DNA of 64,000 nt from Allocoprobacillus halotolerans (lineage in GTDB: Bacteria > Bacillota_I > Bacilli_A > Erysipelotrichales > Coprobacillaceae): the NCBI RefSeq assembly GCF_024399475.1, contig NZ_CP101620.1, forward strand, positions 1,655,608 through 1,719,607, given 5' to 3'. The stretch's first letter is position 1. Each line of letters starts with the position of its first letter. The notes beneath the pieces are model-generated. The model made no database searches, was not told where the DNA came from, and worked only from the letters and a program-made list of their open reading frames with translations. This document shows, one piece after another, positions 31,725 through 41,113 of this stretch. The translations under genes were made by a program, and so were the position numbers.

Positions 31725-33074
31725 TTAAGATGGCATGAGTGCATCAAGTTGTTTTTTAATACGATTAAATAAGATGGTTGAAATAATCACAGCGACGAGT
31801 TCTGCGATTGGAAAAGCTAACCATATCAGATTTAATTGTCCAAATAAAGAAAGAACAAAAGCACAAGGTAATAAAACAAATAATTGACGAATTAATGAAG
31901 ATAATAAACTATATGTTCCTTTACCAACAGCTTGGAAAACAGCACTACATACAATTGAATATCCTGCTAATACAAAGTGAATCGCAATGATTCTTAAAGC
32001 TGGTGTTCCAATCTCAATCATTGCATCAGAAGCATTAAAAAAGCCAAGTAAGATTTCAGGAATAGATTCAAAAACAATCACACCGATTACCATTAATCCA
32101 ATTGCATACATCATTGCTAAACGAATCGTTTTTAACATACGGTTTTTTTGTTTGGCTCCTAAGTTGTAAGCAATAATCGGAATCATACCATTATTTAAAC
32201 CAAAGATTGGCATAAATACAAAGCTTTGAAGTTTAAAGTAAACACCAAATACAGCTGTGGCTGTTGTTGAAAATTGAATTAAAATCGTATTCATACCAAA
32301 AGTCATGATACTTCCAATAGATTGCATAATAATGGAAGGAATACCAACAGAATAAATTTGTTTAATAATATGTAAATTCGGTTTAAATTGACGAAAATAA
32401 AATTGAATATCGTGATTAAAGCGAAGATTAAAAAATAAAGCTAATAAACAGGCAATGATTTGTCCGATAACTGTAGCTATAGCAGCTCCAGCTACACCCA
32501 TTTTAGGTACACCAAATAATCCAAAAATAAAAATTGGATCGAGAATAATATTGATGATAGCTCCTAATCCTTGTGTAAACATTGTAAATAATGTACGTCC
32601 TGTGGCTTGTAATAAACGTTCAAATAGAAATTGACAAAATAAACCAATAGAACATCCTGTTACAATCATGGCATATTGTGTTCCAGCTGTGACAATTTCA
32701 CTGTTTTGTGTTTGAACAGTAAAGAAAGTATGAGAAAGTGTTAAACCACCAATCATAAATACAAGCGTTGTTATTAAGAAAATAAAAATGGCATTCAAAG
32801 CAGTCTGATTGACATGATTTTGATTCTTTTCACCTAAACTTCTTGATAATAAAGCATTCACACCAACAGCTGTTCCTCCTGCAAAAGCAATCATTAAATT
32901 TTGCAAAGGGAAAGCGAGAGATACAGCAGTCAATGCATTCTCGCTTATTTGTGCCACAAACACACTATCAACAATATTATACAATGCCTGAACAAGCATT
33001 GAAATCATCATTGGTAAAGACATTGAAATTAAAAGCTTATTAACGGGCATAGTACCCATTTTATTATCTTCCAC
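31725..33074 (-). CDS. MATE family efflux transporter
   Basis: About 450 residues, twelve membrane helices in two halves. Typical MATE segments: MPVNKLLISMSLPMMISMLVQ, SVFVAQISENALTAVSLAFP, and GVPKMGVAGAAIATVIGQI. Na+ or H+ coupled export of drugs or metabolites. I prefer the GTG at 33074, which has AAAGGAG six bases upstream, over longer starts; it then overlaps the end of the cytidylate kinase-like gene by 11 bases, so both are one operon. Confidence 0.92.
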   Translation of the reverse strand: MEDNKMGTMPVNKLLISMSLPMMISMLVQALYNIVDSVFVAQISENALTAVSLAFPLQNLMIAFAGGTAVGVNALLSRSLGEKNQNHVNQTALNAIFIFLITTLVFMIGGLTLSHTFFTVQTQNSEIVTAGTQYAMIVTGCSIGLFCQFLFERLLQATGRTLFTMFTQGLGAIINIILDPIFIFGLFGVPKMGVAGAAIATVIGQIIACLLALFFNLRFNHDIQFYFRQFKPNLHIIKQIYSVGIPSIIMQSIGSIMTFGMNTILIQFSTTATAVFGVYFKLQSFVFMPIFGLNNGMIPIIAYNLGAKQKNRMLKTIRLAMMYAIGLMVIGVIVFESIPEILLGFFNASDAMIEIGTPALRIIAIHFVLAGYSIVCSAVFQAVGKGTYSLLSSLIRQLFVLLPCAFVLSLFGQLNLIWLAFPIAELVAVIISTILFNRIKKQLDALMPS

Positions 33075-33657
33075 GTTGTTCTCCTTTTTGATATAACGCA
33101 ACGATAATATCAGCTACTTCTTCAATACCAAAATCACTATTGATCGTTAAATCAAAATTCTTTAACTGACCCCATTTTTTTGTTGTATAGTAATTATAAT
33201 AATTACTTCTAGCTTTATCCTTTTTCATAACAAATTTCTTATAATCATCATGTTCTTCTTTGTAATCTTCTTTGACACGTCTAACTCTTGATTCAAATGG
33301 TGCATGAATAAAGATAGTTAAAACATCATCAAAATCTTCCAAAATATAATCAGCACAGCCACTGACAATAATACAAGTATCATTTTGAGCAATATGACGA
33401 ATAATCTTAGATTGCATAGCAAAGACTTGATCGTTCAATGGTAAAGTAAATGCTGTTGAAGATAAAGTATACATAAAACTTGATGATTTTTCTTCTGATA
33501 CTCTACGAATAGTATCTACATCAAATCCTAATTCTCTTGCTGCCAGATCAATAATTTCATTATCATAATAAAATATTCCTAGTTTTTCAGCAACACGTTG
33601 AGCAATTAAACGACCACCAGATCCATATTCTCTTGCTATTGTAATAATTCTAGGCAT
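33064..33657 (-). CDS. cytidylate kinase-like protein
   Basis: 197-residue P-loop kinase-like protein: ITIAREYGSGGRLIAQRVAEKLG at the N-terminus is the Walker A of the cytidylate kinase-like family (PF13189), distinct from true Cmk. DVLTIFIHAPFESRVRRVKEDY and SNYYNYYTTKKWG follow as in the family. Its substrate is not firmly known. Overlaps the MATE gene downstream, as seen in related Firmicutes. Confidence 0.87.
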   Translation of the reverse strand: MPRIITIAREYGSGGRLIAQRVAEKLGIFYYDNEIIDLAARELGFDVDTIRRVSEEKSSSFMYTLSSTAFTLPLNDQVFAMQSKIIRHIAQNDTCIIVSGCADYILEDFDDVLTIFIHAPFESRVRRVKEDYKEEHDDYKKFVMKKDKARSNYYNYYTTKKWGQLKNFDLTINSDFGIEEVADIIVALYQKGEQRGR

Positions 33658-33730
33658 AAAATACCCCTCCTTTATAATCTTATTTTACCATATTTTTAAA
33701 TTCATGTTAAATTTTTCATATATGAAAAAG

Positions 33731-33759
33731 TTGTTTTTTTATGTTTGAATTTGTATAAT
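33731..33759 (+). promoter_or_regulatory. promoter of the walJ/rlmH operon
   Basis: TTGTTT (33731-33736), 17 bases, TATAAT (33754-33759); 22 bases before ATG 33782. Confidence 0.72.
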
Positions 33760-33781
33760 AGATACACAAAGGAGTTGAACT

Positions 33782-34531
33782 ATGGAATTTCATGTTTTAG
33801 CAAGTGGATCAAAAGGTAATGCAACATTTATATATGATCAACAATGTGGGATATTGATTGATTGTGGTATTACCAGAAAACAGCTTTTATTTAAATTAAA
33901 TCAGTTAGGATTTCAACAAGAGGATATTACTTATGTCTTTTTGACACATGATCATTATGATCACAATAAAAATATTCATATTTTTGATGCTGGTAAAGTA
34001 TATAGTGCTAAGAAGAATATTCAAGATTTAGATGAATATCATACATTAGTTCCTTATACTCACCGTCAATTTGGTGTTTTTGATGTTTTGACATTAAGAA
34101 CTTCTCATGATGCCAGTGATCCCATTGGTTTTGTCATAAGCAGTGGCAATGAAAAATTATTGTATATGACGGATACAGGATACGTTTCTCAAAAAAATAG
34201 ACAATATATGAAAAACTTAGATTATTATATTATTGAAAGTAATCATGATATTGAAATGTTAATGGCTACCAAAAGACCAATGTTTCTAAAAAATCGTATT
34301 TTGAATGATATGGGGCATTTAAATAATGAATATAGTGCACATTTAATGTGTGAAATGATAGGGGAAAACACGAAGGAAATTGTATTAGCGCATTTATCTC
34401 AAGAAGCCAATACGAAAGAGATTGCATTAGCAACATATCAAAGAATATTCAATGAAGAACAGATTGTTTTTTCAAATATTAAAGTTGCGAGTCAAATTGA
34501 TGTTGTATCTGGAGGAAACTATGAAAATTAA
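33782..34531 (+). CDS. MBL-fold metallohydrolase, WalJ/YycJ type
   Basis: 249 residues, metallo-beta-lactamase fold with the metal motif FLTHDHYDHNKN near residue 60 and further histidines in RTSHDASD. N-terminus FHVLASGSKGNATFIY is typical of YycJ/WalJ, which in other Firmicutes accompanies the WalRK cell-wall regulon and has 5'-exonuclease-like activity. Here WalRK is absent and it is coupled (11-base overlap) to rlmH, an order common in Firmicutes chromosomes. Confidence 0.9.
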   Translation: MEFHVLASGSKGNATFIYDQQCGILIDCGITRKQLLFKLNQLGFQQEDITYVFLTHDHYDHNKNIHIFDAGKVYSAKKNIQDLDEYHTLVPYTHRQFGVFDVLTLRTSHDASDPIGFVISSGNEKLLYMTDTGYVSQKNRQYMKNLDYYIIESNHDIEMLMATKRPMFLKNRILNDMGHLNNEYSAHLMCEMIGENTKEIVLAHLSQEANTKEIALATYQRIFNEEQIVFSNIKVASQIDVVSGGNYEN

Positions 34532-35000
34532 ATTAATTTGTGTTGGAAAATTAAAAGAAAAATATTTACATGATGGAATTAAAGAATATTTAAAAAGATT
34601 ATCAGCTTATAGTGATGTAGAAGTCATTGAAGTAGCTGATGAAAGAATACCTGATCATCCTTCATTAGCTCAGGAAACAATTGTGAAATCAAAAGAAGGA
34701 CGACGTATTTTAGATAAAGTTAAACAAGATGATTATATGATTTTATTAGATGTACAAGGAAAAGAAGTTGATTCTGTTCAATTTGCTAAGCATATTGAAA
34801 ATTGTATGTTGAATGGAAAGAGTACGATTGATTTTGTGATTGGAGGATCATTAGGACATGGAGAAGATGTTTTAACAAGAGCTAATGTCCGTATAAGTTT
34901 TTCACCAATGACTTTTCCTCATCAGTTAATGCGTTTAATTTTGGTGGAACAAATTTATCGTGCCTTTAAAATTATGAAAAAAGAAACTTATCATAAGTAA
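34521..35000 (+). CDS. rlmH: 23S rRNA (pseudouridine1915-N3)-methyltransferase RlmH
   Basis: 159-residue SPOUT methyltransferase, full length. MKIKLICVGKLKEKY at the N-terminus, knot motif DFVIGGSLGHGEDV and conserved C-terminus FPHQLMRLILVEQIYRAF. GGAGG six bases before ATG 34521. Modifies helix 69 of 23S rRNA. Confidence 0.96.
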   Translation: MKIKLICVGKLKEKYLHDGIKEYLKRLSAYSDVEVIEVADERIPDHPSLAQETIVKSKEGRRILDKVKQDDYMILLDVQGKEVDSVQFAKHIENCMLNGKSTIDFVIGGSLGHGEDVLTRANVRISFSPMTFPHQLMRLILVEQIYRAFKIMKKETYHK

Positions 35001-35020
35001 CCACAATCATGTGGTTTTTT
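34999..35020 (+). terminator. terminator of rlmH
   Basis: AACCAC, AATCAT, GTGGTT then TTTT; begins in the stop codon. Confidence 0.82.
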
Positions 35021-35095
35021 CTTTTGGGAAAGATGTTTTTAATGAATTTCACATTTTAACATTATATAATAAAAGAAAGAGGAGGATGAAAAATC

Positions 35096-35815
35096 ATGAA
35101 ATTAGTTATAGAGAAAGACGTTAAAGCTATGAGTGAAAATGCAATGTACATCTTACTTGGAGCGATGTTGCAAGATAAAAGAGTCAACATTTCTTTAACA
35201 TCAGGACGTACGCCACGCCAATTATATGAAATGATGATTCCACTTGTGAAAGATCAAAAGAAGTTTAAAGATATTGAATATTATTTGTTTGATGAAAATC
35301 CATTTATTGATGAACAATATGGAACAAATTGGGCTGAAATGAAAGAAATGTTTTTTGAACCTGCGCATATTGATGAAACACATATTCATCGTATAACTTT
35401 AGATAATTGGATCGATTATGATTGGCAGATTCGTCAAGCTGGTGGTCTGGATGTGATGATTATAGGATTAGGTCATGATGGTCATTTTTGTGGCAATTGT
35501 CCACGCTGTACACAATTTGATAGCTATACATATTGTATGGAATATAAAGATAAATTAGCGGTAAATCCAACTTATGGTGAACGTCCAAGACAACCTTATA
35601 CAATTACAATGGGAGCAAAAAGTTTAATGCGTGTTCAACATCTTGTCATGATTGTTAATGGAAAAGAAAAAGCAGAAATTTTTAAGCGTTTTATTGAAGA
35701 ACCTGTCAATGAAGAAGTGCCTGCAACGATTTTAAAACTGCATCCTAATTTTACAGTGATTTGTGATGATGAGGCAGCATCTTTGTTGTCAATTGAAGAT
35801 GAATCTCGATTATAA
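35096..35815 (+). CDS. glucosamine-6-phosphate deaminase-like isomerase (NagB family)
   Basis: 239 residues in the NagB/RpiA/6-phosphogluconolactonase fold. ISLTSGRTPRQLYEMM is the phosphate-binding loop, YYLFDENPF the acid motif, and IIGLGHDGHFCGN aligns with the deaminase motif, though with His where NagB often has Glu. It could deaminate GlcN6P or act as a lactonase-type paralogue. AGGAGG is close to the ATG. Confidence 0.8.
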   Translation: MKLVIEKDVKAMSENAMYILLGAMLQDKRVNISLTSGRTPRQLYEMMIPLVKDQKKFKDIEYYLFDENPFIDEQYGTNWAEMKEMFFEPAHIDETHIHRITLDNWIDYDWQIRQAGGLDVMIIGLGHDGHFCGNCPRCTQFDSYTYCMEYKDKLAVNPTYGERPRQPYTITMGAKSLMRVQHLVMIVNGKEKAEIFKRFIEEPVNEEVPATILKLHPNFTVICDDEAASLLSIEDESRL

Positions 35816-35842
35816 AAAGCGATAGTTTATTCTATCGCTTTT
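35815..35842. terminator. two-way terminator
   Basis: AAAAGCGATAG (35816-35826), six bases, CTATCGCTTTT; shared by the NagB-like gene and the converging LURP-type gene. Confidence 0.85.
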
Positions 35843-36311
35843 AATGATATTCTGAACATTTTTGGGCATCAATAGCTAAGACAATCATTAAAACATACAA
35901 AGCATTTTCAGGTTTGACAATATCTAAAACATAAGTATCTGTTAAATGATAAATATCTTTAGAAATATCTGCAATAACAACTCCATGACGATCCTTAATT
36001 TGATAATTCCATTCCAACCAATTTCCTTCAACAGTCCAATCATTGCAATCTAAAACAAATTTAGGTTTAAATATAGTGATTTGCTTTTTAATGCATCCTA
36101 CATATTCATCTTGAATAAACATCTCAAATTGGGGTTTTAATGTAAGAACAACTTCTTTTAATCTCCCCACTTTTTGATCATTTTGATAAATGTCTAGACA
36201 ATGTCCAAAACTTAATTTACCATTTACACTATATATTGTATGCTCATGTTCATCATAAATATCATAGCTATCTAGCCATGAAAATAAACGTTGTTTAAAA
36301 AGTAGTTTCAT
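35841..36311 (-). CDS. LURP-one-related (tubby-like, DUF567) protein
   Basis: 156 residues of beta-rich sequence: LFSWLDSYDIYDEHEHTIYSV then GKLSFGHCLDIYQ and a final hydrophobic helix ALYVLMIVLAIDA are the family pattern. Family members are phospholipid-scramblase-like beta barrels of unclear function in bacteria. AAAGGAGG seven bases before the ATG. Confidence 0.8.
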   Translation of the reverse strand: MKLLFKQRLFSWLDSYDIYDEHEHTIYSVNGKLSFGHCLDIYQNDQKVGRLKEVVLTLKPQFEMFIQDEYVGCIKKQITIFKPKFVLDCNDWTVEGNWLEWNYQIKDRHGVVIADISKDIYHLTDTYVLDIVKPENALYVLMIVLAIDAQKCSEYH

Positions 36312-36342
36312 AGAAAGCCTCCTTTCAATCAGTATATCAAAA

Positions 36343-36371
36343 ATAAAAAGACATCACAATCATGATGTCTA
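36343..36371 (-). terminator. terminator of the NlpC/P60 gene
   Basis: Minus strand: AGACATCA, TGATTG, TGATGTCT, TTTTTA; overlaps the stop codon. Confidence 0.82.
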
Positions 36372-37741
36372 ATATAAACGTCGGCATGTATACCATTCTC
36401 TTTGCCAATAACTATAATTTAAATTTGCAACCTGAATGGCTTTTCCAGTTGAAGGGGCATGAACCATTTTATTATCTCCAATATAGATACCAACATGATG
36501 CACACCACTGGCTTTACCATTATCACTGAACAAGATAATATCCCCAGCTTGTAACTGGCTCTTAGTTACACCTTTTCCAGCATTAATTAATGATCCTGTG
36601 TAATGAATACGACCTAAATCAACACCTGCTTGATAATGTGCCCAATTGACTAATCCAGAACAGTCAAATTGTGTCCAGTTAGGATTTTTAATACTACTCC
36701 AGCTATGTCCTCCACCCCAGACATACATATAACCTTGACGTGTTAAAGCTTTATTAGCAATCGCCAATCCTAATTCTTCACTTGATGTTAAAGTGTTATC
36801 AGAAGAAGTGTTATTGTTTTCTTCTTGTGAAGTATTGTTGTTTTCTTGATTAGAACTATTGTTTTCTTGATTCGTATTGCTAGACTGATTATTATCAGTA
36901 CTTGGTTTTTGTGGTTGAGAAGGTTTGGCAGCTGGTTTTTTATTAGGTGTTGCCTGAGTCACATTGTTTACTTTTGAGGCATCAGAAGCTTTCTGAATAG
37001 CAGCTAAGTTTTTTTGAATGGATTCAATGGACTCTTGATTAGCAGCAGCCTCAGATGTATTGTCAGCCACAGTTTTATTTTGTTCTGTTAATTTTGCCTG
37101 GAATGTTTTTTGTAGGCTTGCTTGTTCTTTTTTATCTTCTTCTAAAGATGCTTTTAAATTCTTTAAAGTTGTTTCCTGTTTTTGAACTTCTTTTATATTT
37201 TCATTAATTTGAGCTATAAGTTCGTTATCATAATTTGTAATTTCTTTAATATTCATGACACGACCCATAAAATCTGATATTGTATCAGCACCAAAGATAT
37301 ATGTTGTAAAAATATTGGAATTAATAGTTGTTTGCATACTATACAAACGTTCTTGAAGTTTTTCGCTTTGTTCTTCAACTTCTTTTTTAATTTTTCAATA
37401 CTTTTCTGGATATAGTTTAATTCACTTTTTGCAGATTCTATTTTTGTATCAATCTGTGTAATCTTTTCAGCAATCTTTGCAATATCTTCTTTTGTATCTT
37501 GAGCATCTTTTTTAGCCTGAGAGGCTTCTTCTTTAAGTTCTTTGTTTTTATCATATAAATAACTGTTAAATTCTTTACATGTTTTTTGTTGACTGTTTGT
37601 CAATTTTGAAGAAGAACATAATTTGATATATTTTGATTCTTTGCCTTCAAAATCTGTAGCGTTCACACTATACAGTGATGCAAAGAGACAAACTAACATG
37701 CTTAATGACAAAAACGATGCGACAATCTTCTTTTTAAACAC
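36369..37741 (-). CDS. secreted coiled-coil NlpC/P60 peptidoglycan hydrolase, frameshifted
   Basis: About 458 residues after repair at the T6 run 37383-37388. Signal peptide (KKKIVASFLSLSMLVCLFAS), PcsB-like coiled coil (to about residue 240), a Pro/Ala then Asn/Gln/Ser-rich linker of low complexity, and an NlpC/P60 domain with the catalytic Cys in FDCSGLVNWAHY, His in GVHHVGIYIG and a third polar residue in VHAPSTG. It should cut peptide cross-bridges during cell separation. GTG start with AGGAGG eight bases upstream. PcsB-like proteins are often controlled by FtsEX or by WalRK; neither is here. Confidence 0.9.
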
Positions 37742-37849
37742 TTAGATTTCCTCCTTTATTGACTTCCTACTTTCTATTCTAAAGCATTTTTAAAAACTGT
37801 CAAATGAAATAGAGAAAATATTATTGGAATTTTATGGGAATTCATGTGA

Positions 37850-37884
37850 AAAAAGGAAATAACAAATTTTGTCATTTCCTTTCT
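37850..37884 (-). terminator. terminator of the EF-G-like gene
   Basis: Minus strand: AAAGGAAATGAC, AAAATT, TGTTATTTCCTTTTTT; stem of 12 bp with G-T pairs. Confidence 0.78.
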
Positions 37885-37887
37885 TTA

Positions 37888-39951
37888 TTATTGATGGTTT
37901 GCAATCACACGTTTTGTTACATGATCAGGTGCAAACTCATAACCTAGAAATTCCATATCAAAGAAGCCTTGACCTTGTGTCATTGCTCGTAAATCAACAG
38001 CGTAATTCATGACTTCTTCCTGAGGAGCTTCAGCAGTAATCTTAATTAAACCATCTTCTAAGATTTCACTACCCATCACACGTGCACGTTTTTTATTGAA
38101 ATGTCCCATAATATCTCCCGTAAATTTTTCATCAATATAAACATGCAAAGTCATAAATGGTTCTAATAAAGCAGGTTTTGCTTTTTCCATTGCTTCTTTA
38201 AAACACATAATAGTTGCTGTTTTAAATGCCATCTCAGATGAGTCAACACTATGATATGAACCATCAATTAAAGTTGCTTTAATACCTAAAACAGGATATT
38301 GAGCCAAAATACCATGTTTTGTTGCTTCAATCAAACCTTTTTCAACAGCTGGGAAGTATGCTTTAGGAACGGCACCACCAAAGATCTTTTCTTCAAAGAT
38401 AAATGGGATAGTATAATCATGAGAAGGTTCAAATGTCATTTCAACATCACCATATTGCCCATGACCACCAGATTGTTTCTTATATTTATAACGTTGTGTC
38501 ACTTGACCACGAATTGTTTCACGATAAGGAATAATAATATTATCTAAAGTGACATCAATATTAAATCTTTCTTTTAATTTAGAAACAACACTATCAATAT
38601 GAATATCACCAATTCCATAAATACATTGTTGTTTGGTTTCACCATTATTTTCAAATTTTAATGTTTTATCTTCTTCTAAAAGCTTATTTAAAGCATTTGT
38701 AATCTTTTCTTCATTCGCTTTACCAACTGGTTTAATAGCCTTACCATAATAAGGTTGAGAGAATAAAATTGTTTCATAAGTGATACGATAATCTAAAGTA
38801 CATAATGTGTCATTTGTTTGGGTATATGATAATTTAGATAAAGCACCAATATCACCAGCATTTAAACAATCTGTTTCAATTAAATCTTTACCTTTCATGA
38901 CATAGATTTTATTTAATTTTTCAGCTTCTTTTTTCTGAACATTAAATAATGTCATACCTGAACGAATGGATCCCGTACAAACTTTAAATAAAGAAATACG
39001 TCCAACAAAAGGATCAGCAATTGTTTTAAAAACAAATAAAGAAGGTGCAAGTGATTCATCAAAACCAATTAAATCATCTTCATCTGTTTCTTCATTATGC
39101 ACAACCATTGAATTGACCATATCTCCAGCAGCACTAAAGAAAGCAACCATTGAATTTAAAATAATTTGAATACCTATCTGGTTTGTACCACATAAAACAG
39201 GAATTAATGTTTTATTCATAACACCTTGACGTAAAGCCCAAGAAATTTCTTCTTTAGTGAATGGTTCTTCATTAATATATTTTTCTAATAATTCATCATT
39301 CGTATTTGCAACAGCTTCGTCAATCATGTTTTTGATAGGTGTGATTTTATCCCACATATCATCAGGAATAGGACAAGGATGTGTTTGTTCACCATCAAAA
39401 TAACGTCCTTCCATTTTCGCAACATTGACATATCCCACCATCTTTGAACCTTCCATGATTGGAACTTGGATTGGAGCAATCGCTTTACCATATGTCATTT
39501 TTAAATCTTCCAATTTTTGTTGATAAGCCGCATTTGGATAATCTAATCCACTGATATAAATCATTTTGGCTTTGTCATACGCTTTATGCATGGCTTCTTT
39601 TGTGCCAACACTAATACCTTCTGTAGCAGGTACAACAATTAAGGCACTTTCTGCAACTTTTAAAGCAGCTTCTACTTCACCTACAAAGTCAAAAGAACCA
39701 GGTGTGTCTAATAAGTTGATTTTACAGTTATTCCATTCTAATGGAATAACTGATAATCCAACCGAAGAATGTCTTTTGATTTCTTCAGGTGAATAATCAC
39801 TAAGGGTATTCCCATCTTCAATTTTTCCAATACGATTTGTTAAACCAGCACGATAGGCCATCGCTTCAATCACGCTGGTTTTGCCACTCCCAGAGTGACC
39901 TAACACAACGACATTTCCAATTTCGTTTGAGTGATAAGCTCTCATTATCAT
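37888..39951 (-). CDS. elongation factor G-like GTPase
   Basis: About 687 residues with all EF-G domains: GTP-binding GHSGSGKTSVIEAM, switch II NLLDTPGSFDFVGE, then domains II-V ending RGQVTQRYKYKKQSGGHGQYGDVEMTFEP and GFFDMEFLGYEFAP. The P-loop (GHSGSGKT instead of AHIDAGKT) and ISGLDYPNA instead of NKxD identify it as the divergent EF-G-like group rather than the housekeeping FusA. Role is uncertain, perhaps ribosome recycling or stress. Two closely spaced ATGs (39951, 39945) follow AAAGGAG. Confidence 0.9.
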   Translation of the reverse strand: MIMRAYHSNEIGNVVVLGHSGSGKTSVIEAMAYRAGLTNRIGKIEDGNTLSDYSPEEIKRHSSVGLSVIPLEWNNCKINLLDTPGSFDFVGEVEAALKVAESALIVVPATEGISVGTKEAMHKAYDKAKMIYISGLDYPNAAYQQKLEDLKMTYGKAIAPIQVPIMEGSKMVGYVNVAKMEGRYFDGEQTHPCPIPDDMWDKITPIKNMIDEAVANTNDELLEKYINEEPFTKEEISWALRQGVMNKTLIPVLCGTNQIGIQIILNSMVAFFSAAGDMVNSMVVHNEETDEDDLIGFDESLAPSLFVFKTIADPFVGRISLFKVCTGSIRSGMTLFNVQKKEAEKLNKIYVMKGKDLIETDCLNAGDIGALSKLSYTQTNDTLCTLDYRITYETILFSQPYYGKAIKPVGKANEEKITNALNKLLEEDKTLKFENNGETKQQCIYGIGDIHIDSVVSKLKERFNIDVTLDNIIIPYRETIRGQVTQRYKYKKQSGGHGQYGDVEMTFEPSHDYTIPFIFEEKIFGGAVPKAYFPAVEKGLIEATKHGILAQYPVLGIKATLIDGSYHSVDSSEMAFKTATIMCFKEAMEKAKPALLEPFMTLHVYIDEKFTGDIMGHFNKKRARVMGSEILEDGLIKITAEAPQEEVMNYAVDLRAMTQGQGFFDMEFLGYEFAPDHVTKRVIANHQ

Positions 39952-40084
39952 CACGCTCCTTTAATATTTTTTGGAATATCTTTCTTCTATTCTAACACAT
40001 TTACAAAATAATGAAAACGGTTACAGCATAATTATAGTGAAATTTATAGAAAAAGATGTTATGATAACACTAGGAGGATAAAAC

Positions 40085-40327
40085 ATGGAAGTTGGATTAA
40101 TTATTATATTGTTTTTATCAAATGCTTTTGCATTGGATTGTCTTTATAATAAAAGAATAAAAACAACAGGCGCTTTATTGATTTTGAATTTATGTTTAAC
40201 TGTAGCTTTGGCATACCAATTTGAACAAATGGAAAAGATTGTTCATTTGTTGTTAGGATGTATTGCCTTAATTATTTTATTTTTTGGTGTAAAATTTTAT
40301 TTAAAGAAGAAAAAGAAGATACGATGA
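40085..40327 (+). CDS. small hypothetical membrane protein
   Basis: 80 residues with three hydrophobic stretches (VGLIIILFLSNAFAL, LLILNLCLTVALAY, LLLGCIALIILFFGV) and a Lys/Arg tail. AGGAGG six bases before the ATG supports translation. No family recognised. A hairpin (ATACGATGA facing TCATCGTAT) overlaps its stop codon and precedes the cyclophilin gene. Confidence 0.65.
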   Translation: MEVGLIIILFLSNAFALDCLYNKRIKTTGALLILNLCLTVALAYQFEQMEKIVHLLLGCIALIILFFGVKFYLKKKKKIR

Positions 40328-40367
40328 ATACAAGTCATCGTATGATTGAAGAGAAAGAGGATGAACT

Positions 40368-40849
40368 ATGAAAACAATTGATTTTGAAATTGAAATGGAA
40401 AATGGAGAAGTGATGTCGGGTGAGTTATATCCTGAGATTGCCCGCGTACGGTGAAAAATTTTGTGGACTTGATTGAAAGTCATTTTTATGATGGATTAAT
40501 TTTCCATCGTGTCATTGCTGGATTTATGATACAAGGAGGTGGGTATGATAAAGATATGCATATTCATGAAACACCTGCCATTAAAGGTGAATTTAAAAGT
40601 AATGGAATTGATAATCCATTGTTGCATACCAGAGGTGTGCTTTCAATGGCCCGTACGATGATAAAAGATTCTGCGAGTTCACAATTCTTTATTATGCATG
40701 AAGATGCTCCTCACTTAGATGGCGATTATGCAGCGTTTGGTAAGATTACCAAAGGAAAACATGTCATTGATGAAATTGCTAATGTTGCTACAGATGCCAG
40801 AGATTGTCCATTAGAACCAGTCGTTATTAAAACAATGAGGTTAATCTAG
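40368..40849 (+). CDS. cyclophilin-type peptidyl-prolyl isomerase, frameshifted
   Basis: About 161 residues after adding one C at the CCC run 40441-40443 (YPEIAPRTVKNFVDLIE). Cyclophilin core: GLIFHRVIAGFMIQGG, GVLSMART, SASSQFFIM and LDGDYAAFGKI. The catalytic Arg is in FHRV. Cytosolic, no signal peptide. AGAGGATG precedes ATG 40368. A folding helper; next gene follows by one base. Confidence 0.9.
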
Positions 40850-40850
40850 T

Positions 40851-41113
40851 ATGAAACTATTTTATTTAAAGAATTGTCCATATTGTCGTCAGGCATTAAC
40901 GTGGATTCAAGAGTTATATCAAGAAGATGAAAAATATCAGCAAGTTCCATTAGAAATGATTGAAGAAAGTGAACAGAGTGAATTGGCTGATCGTTATGAT
41001 TATTATTATGTTCCTTGTTTTTTGAAGATCAGAAAAAACTTCATGAAGGAGCAGCTTCTAAAGACATTATTCAAAAGATATTTGAGGACTATTTAAAGGA
41101 GGAAAACAAATGA
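40851..41113 (+). CDS. glutaredoxin/thioredoxin-like protein, frameshifted
   Basis: 87 residues after adding one T at the T6 run 41018-41023. LFYLKNCPYCRQALTWIQ gives a CPYC redox centre and YYYVPCFFEDQKK the cis-proline. Stop TGA overlaps the ATG of galE by 3 bases, so these genes are one operon. Likely reduces disulfides. Confidence 0.78.
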
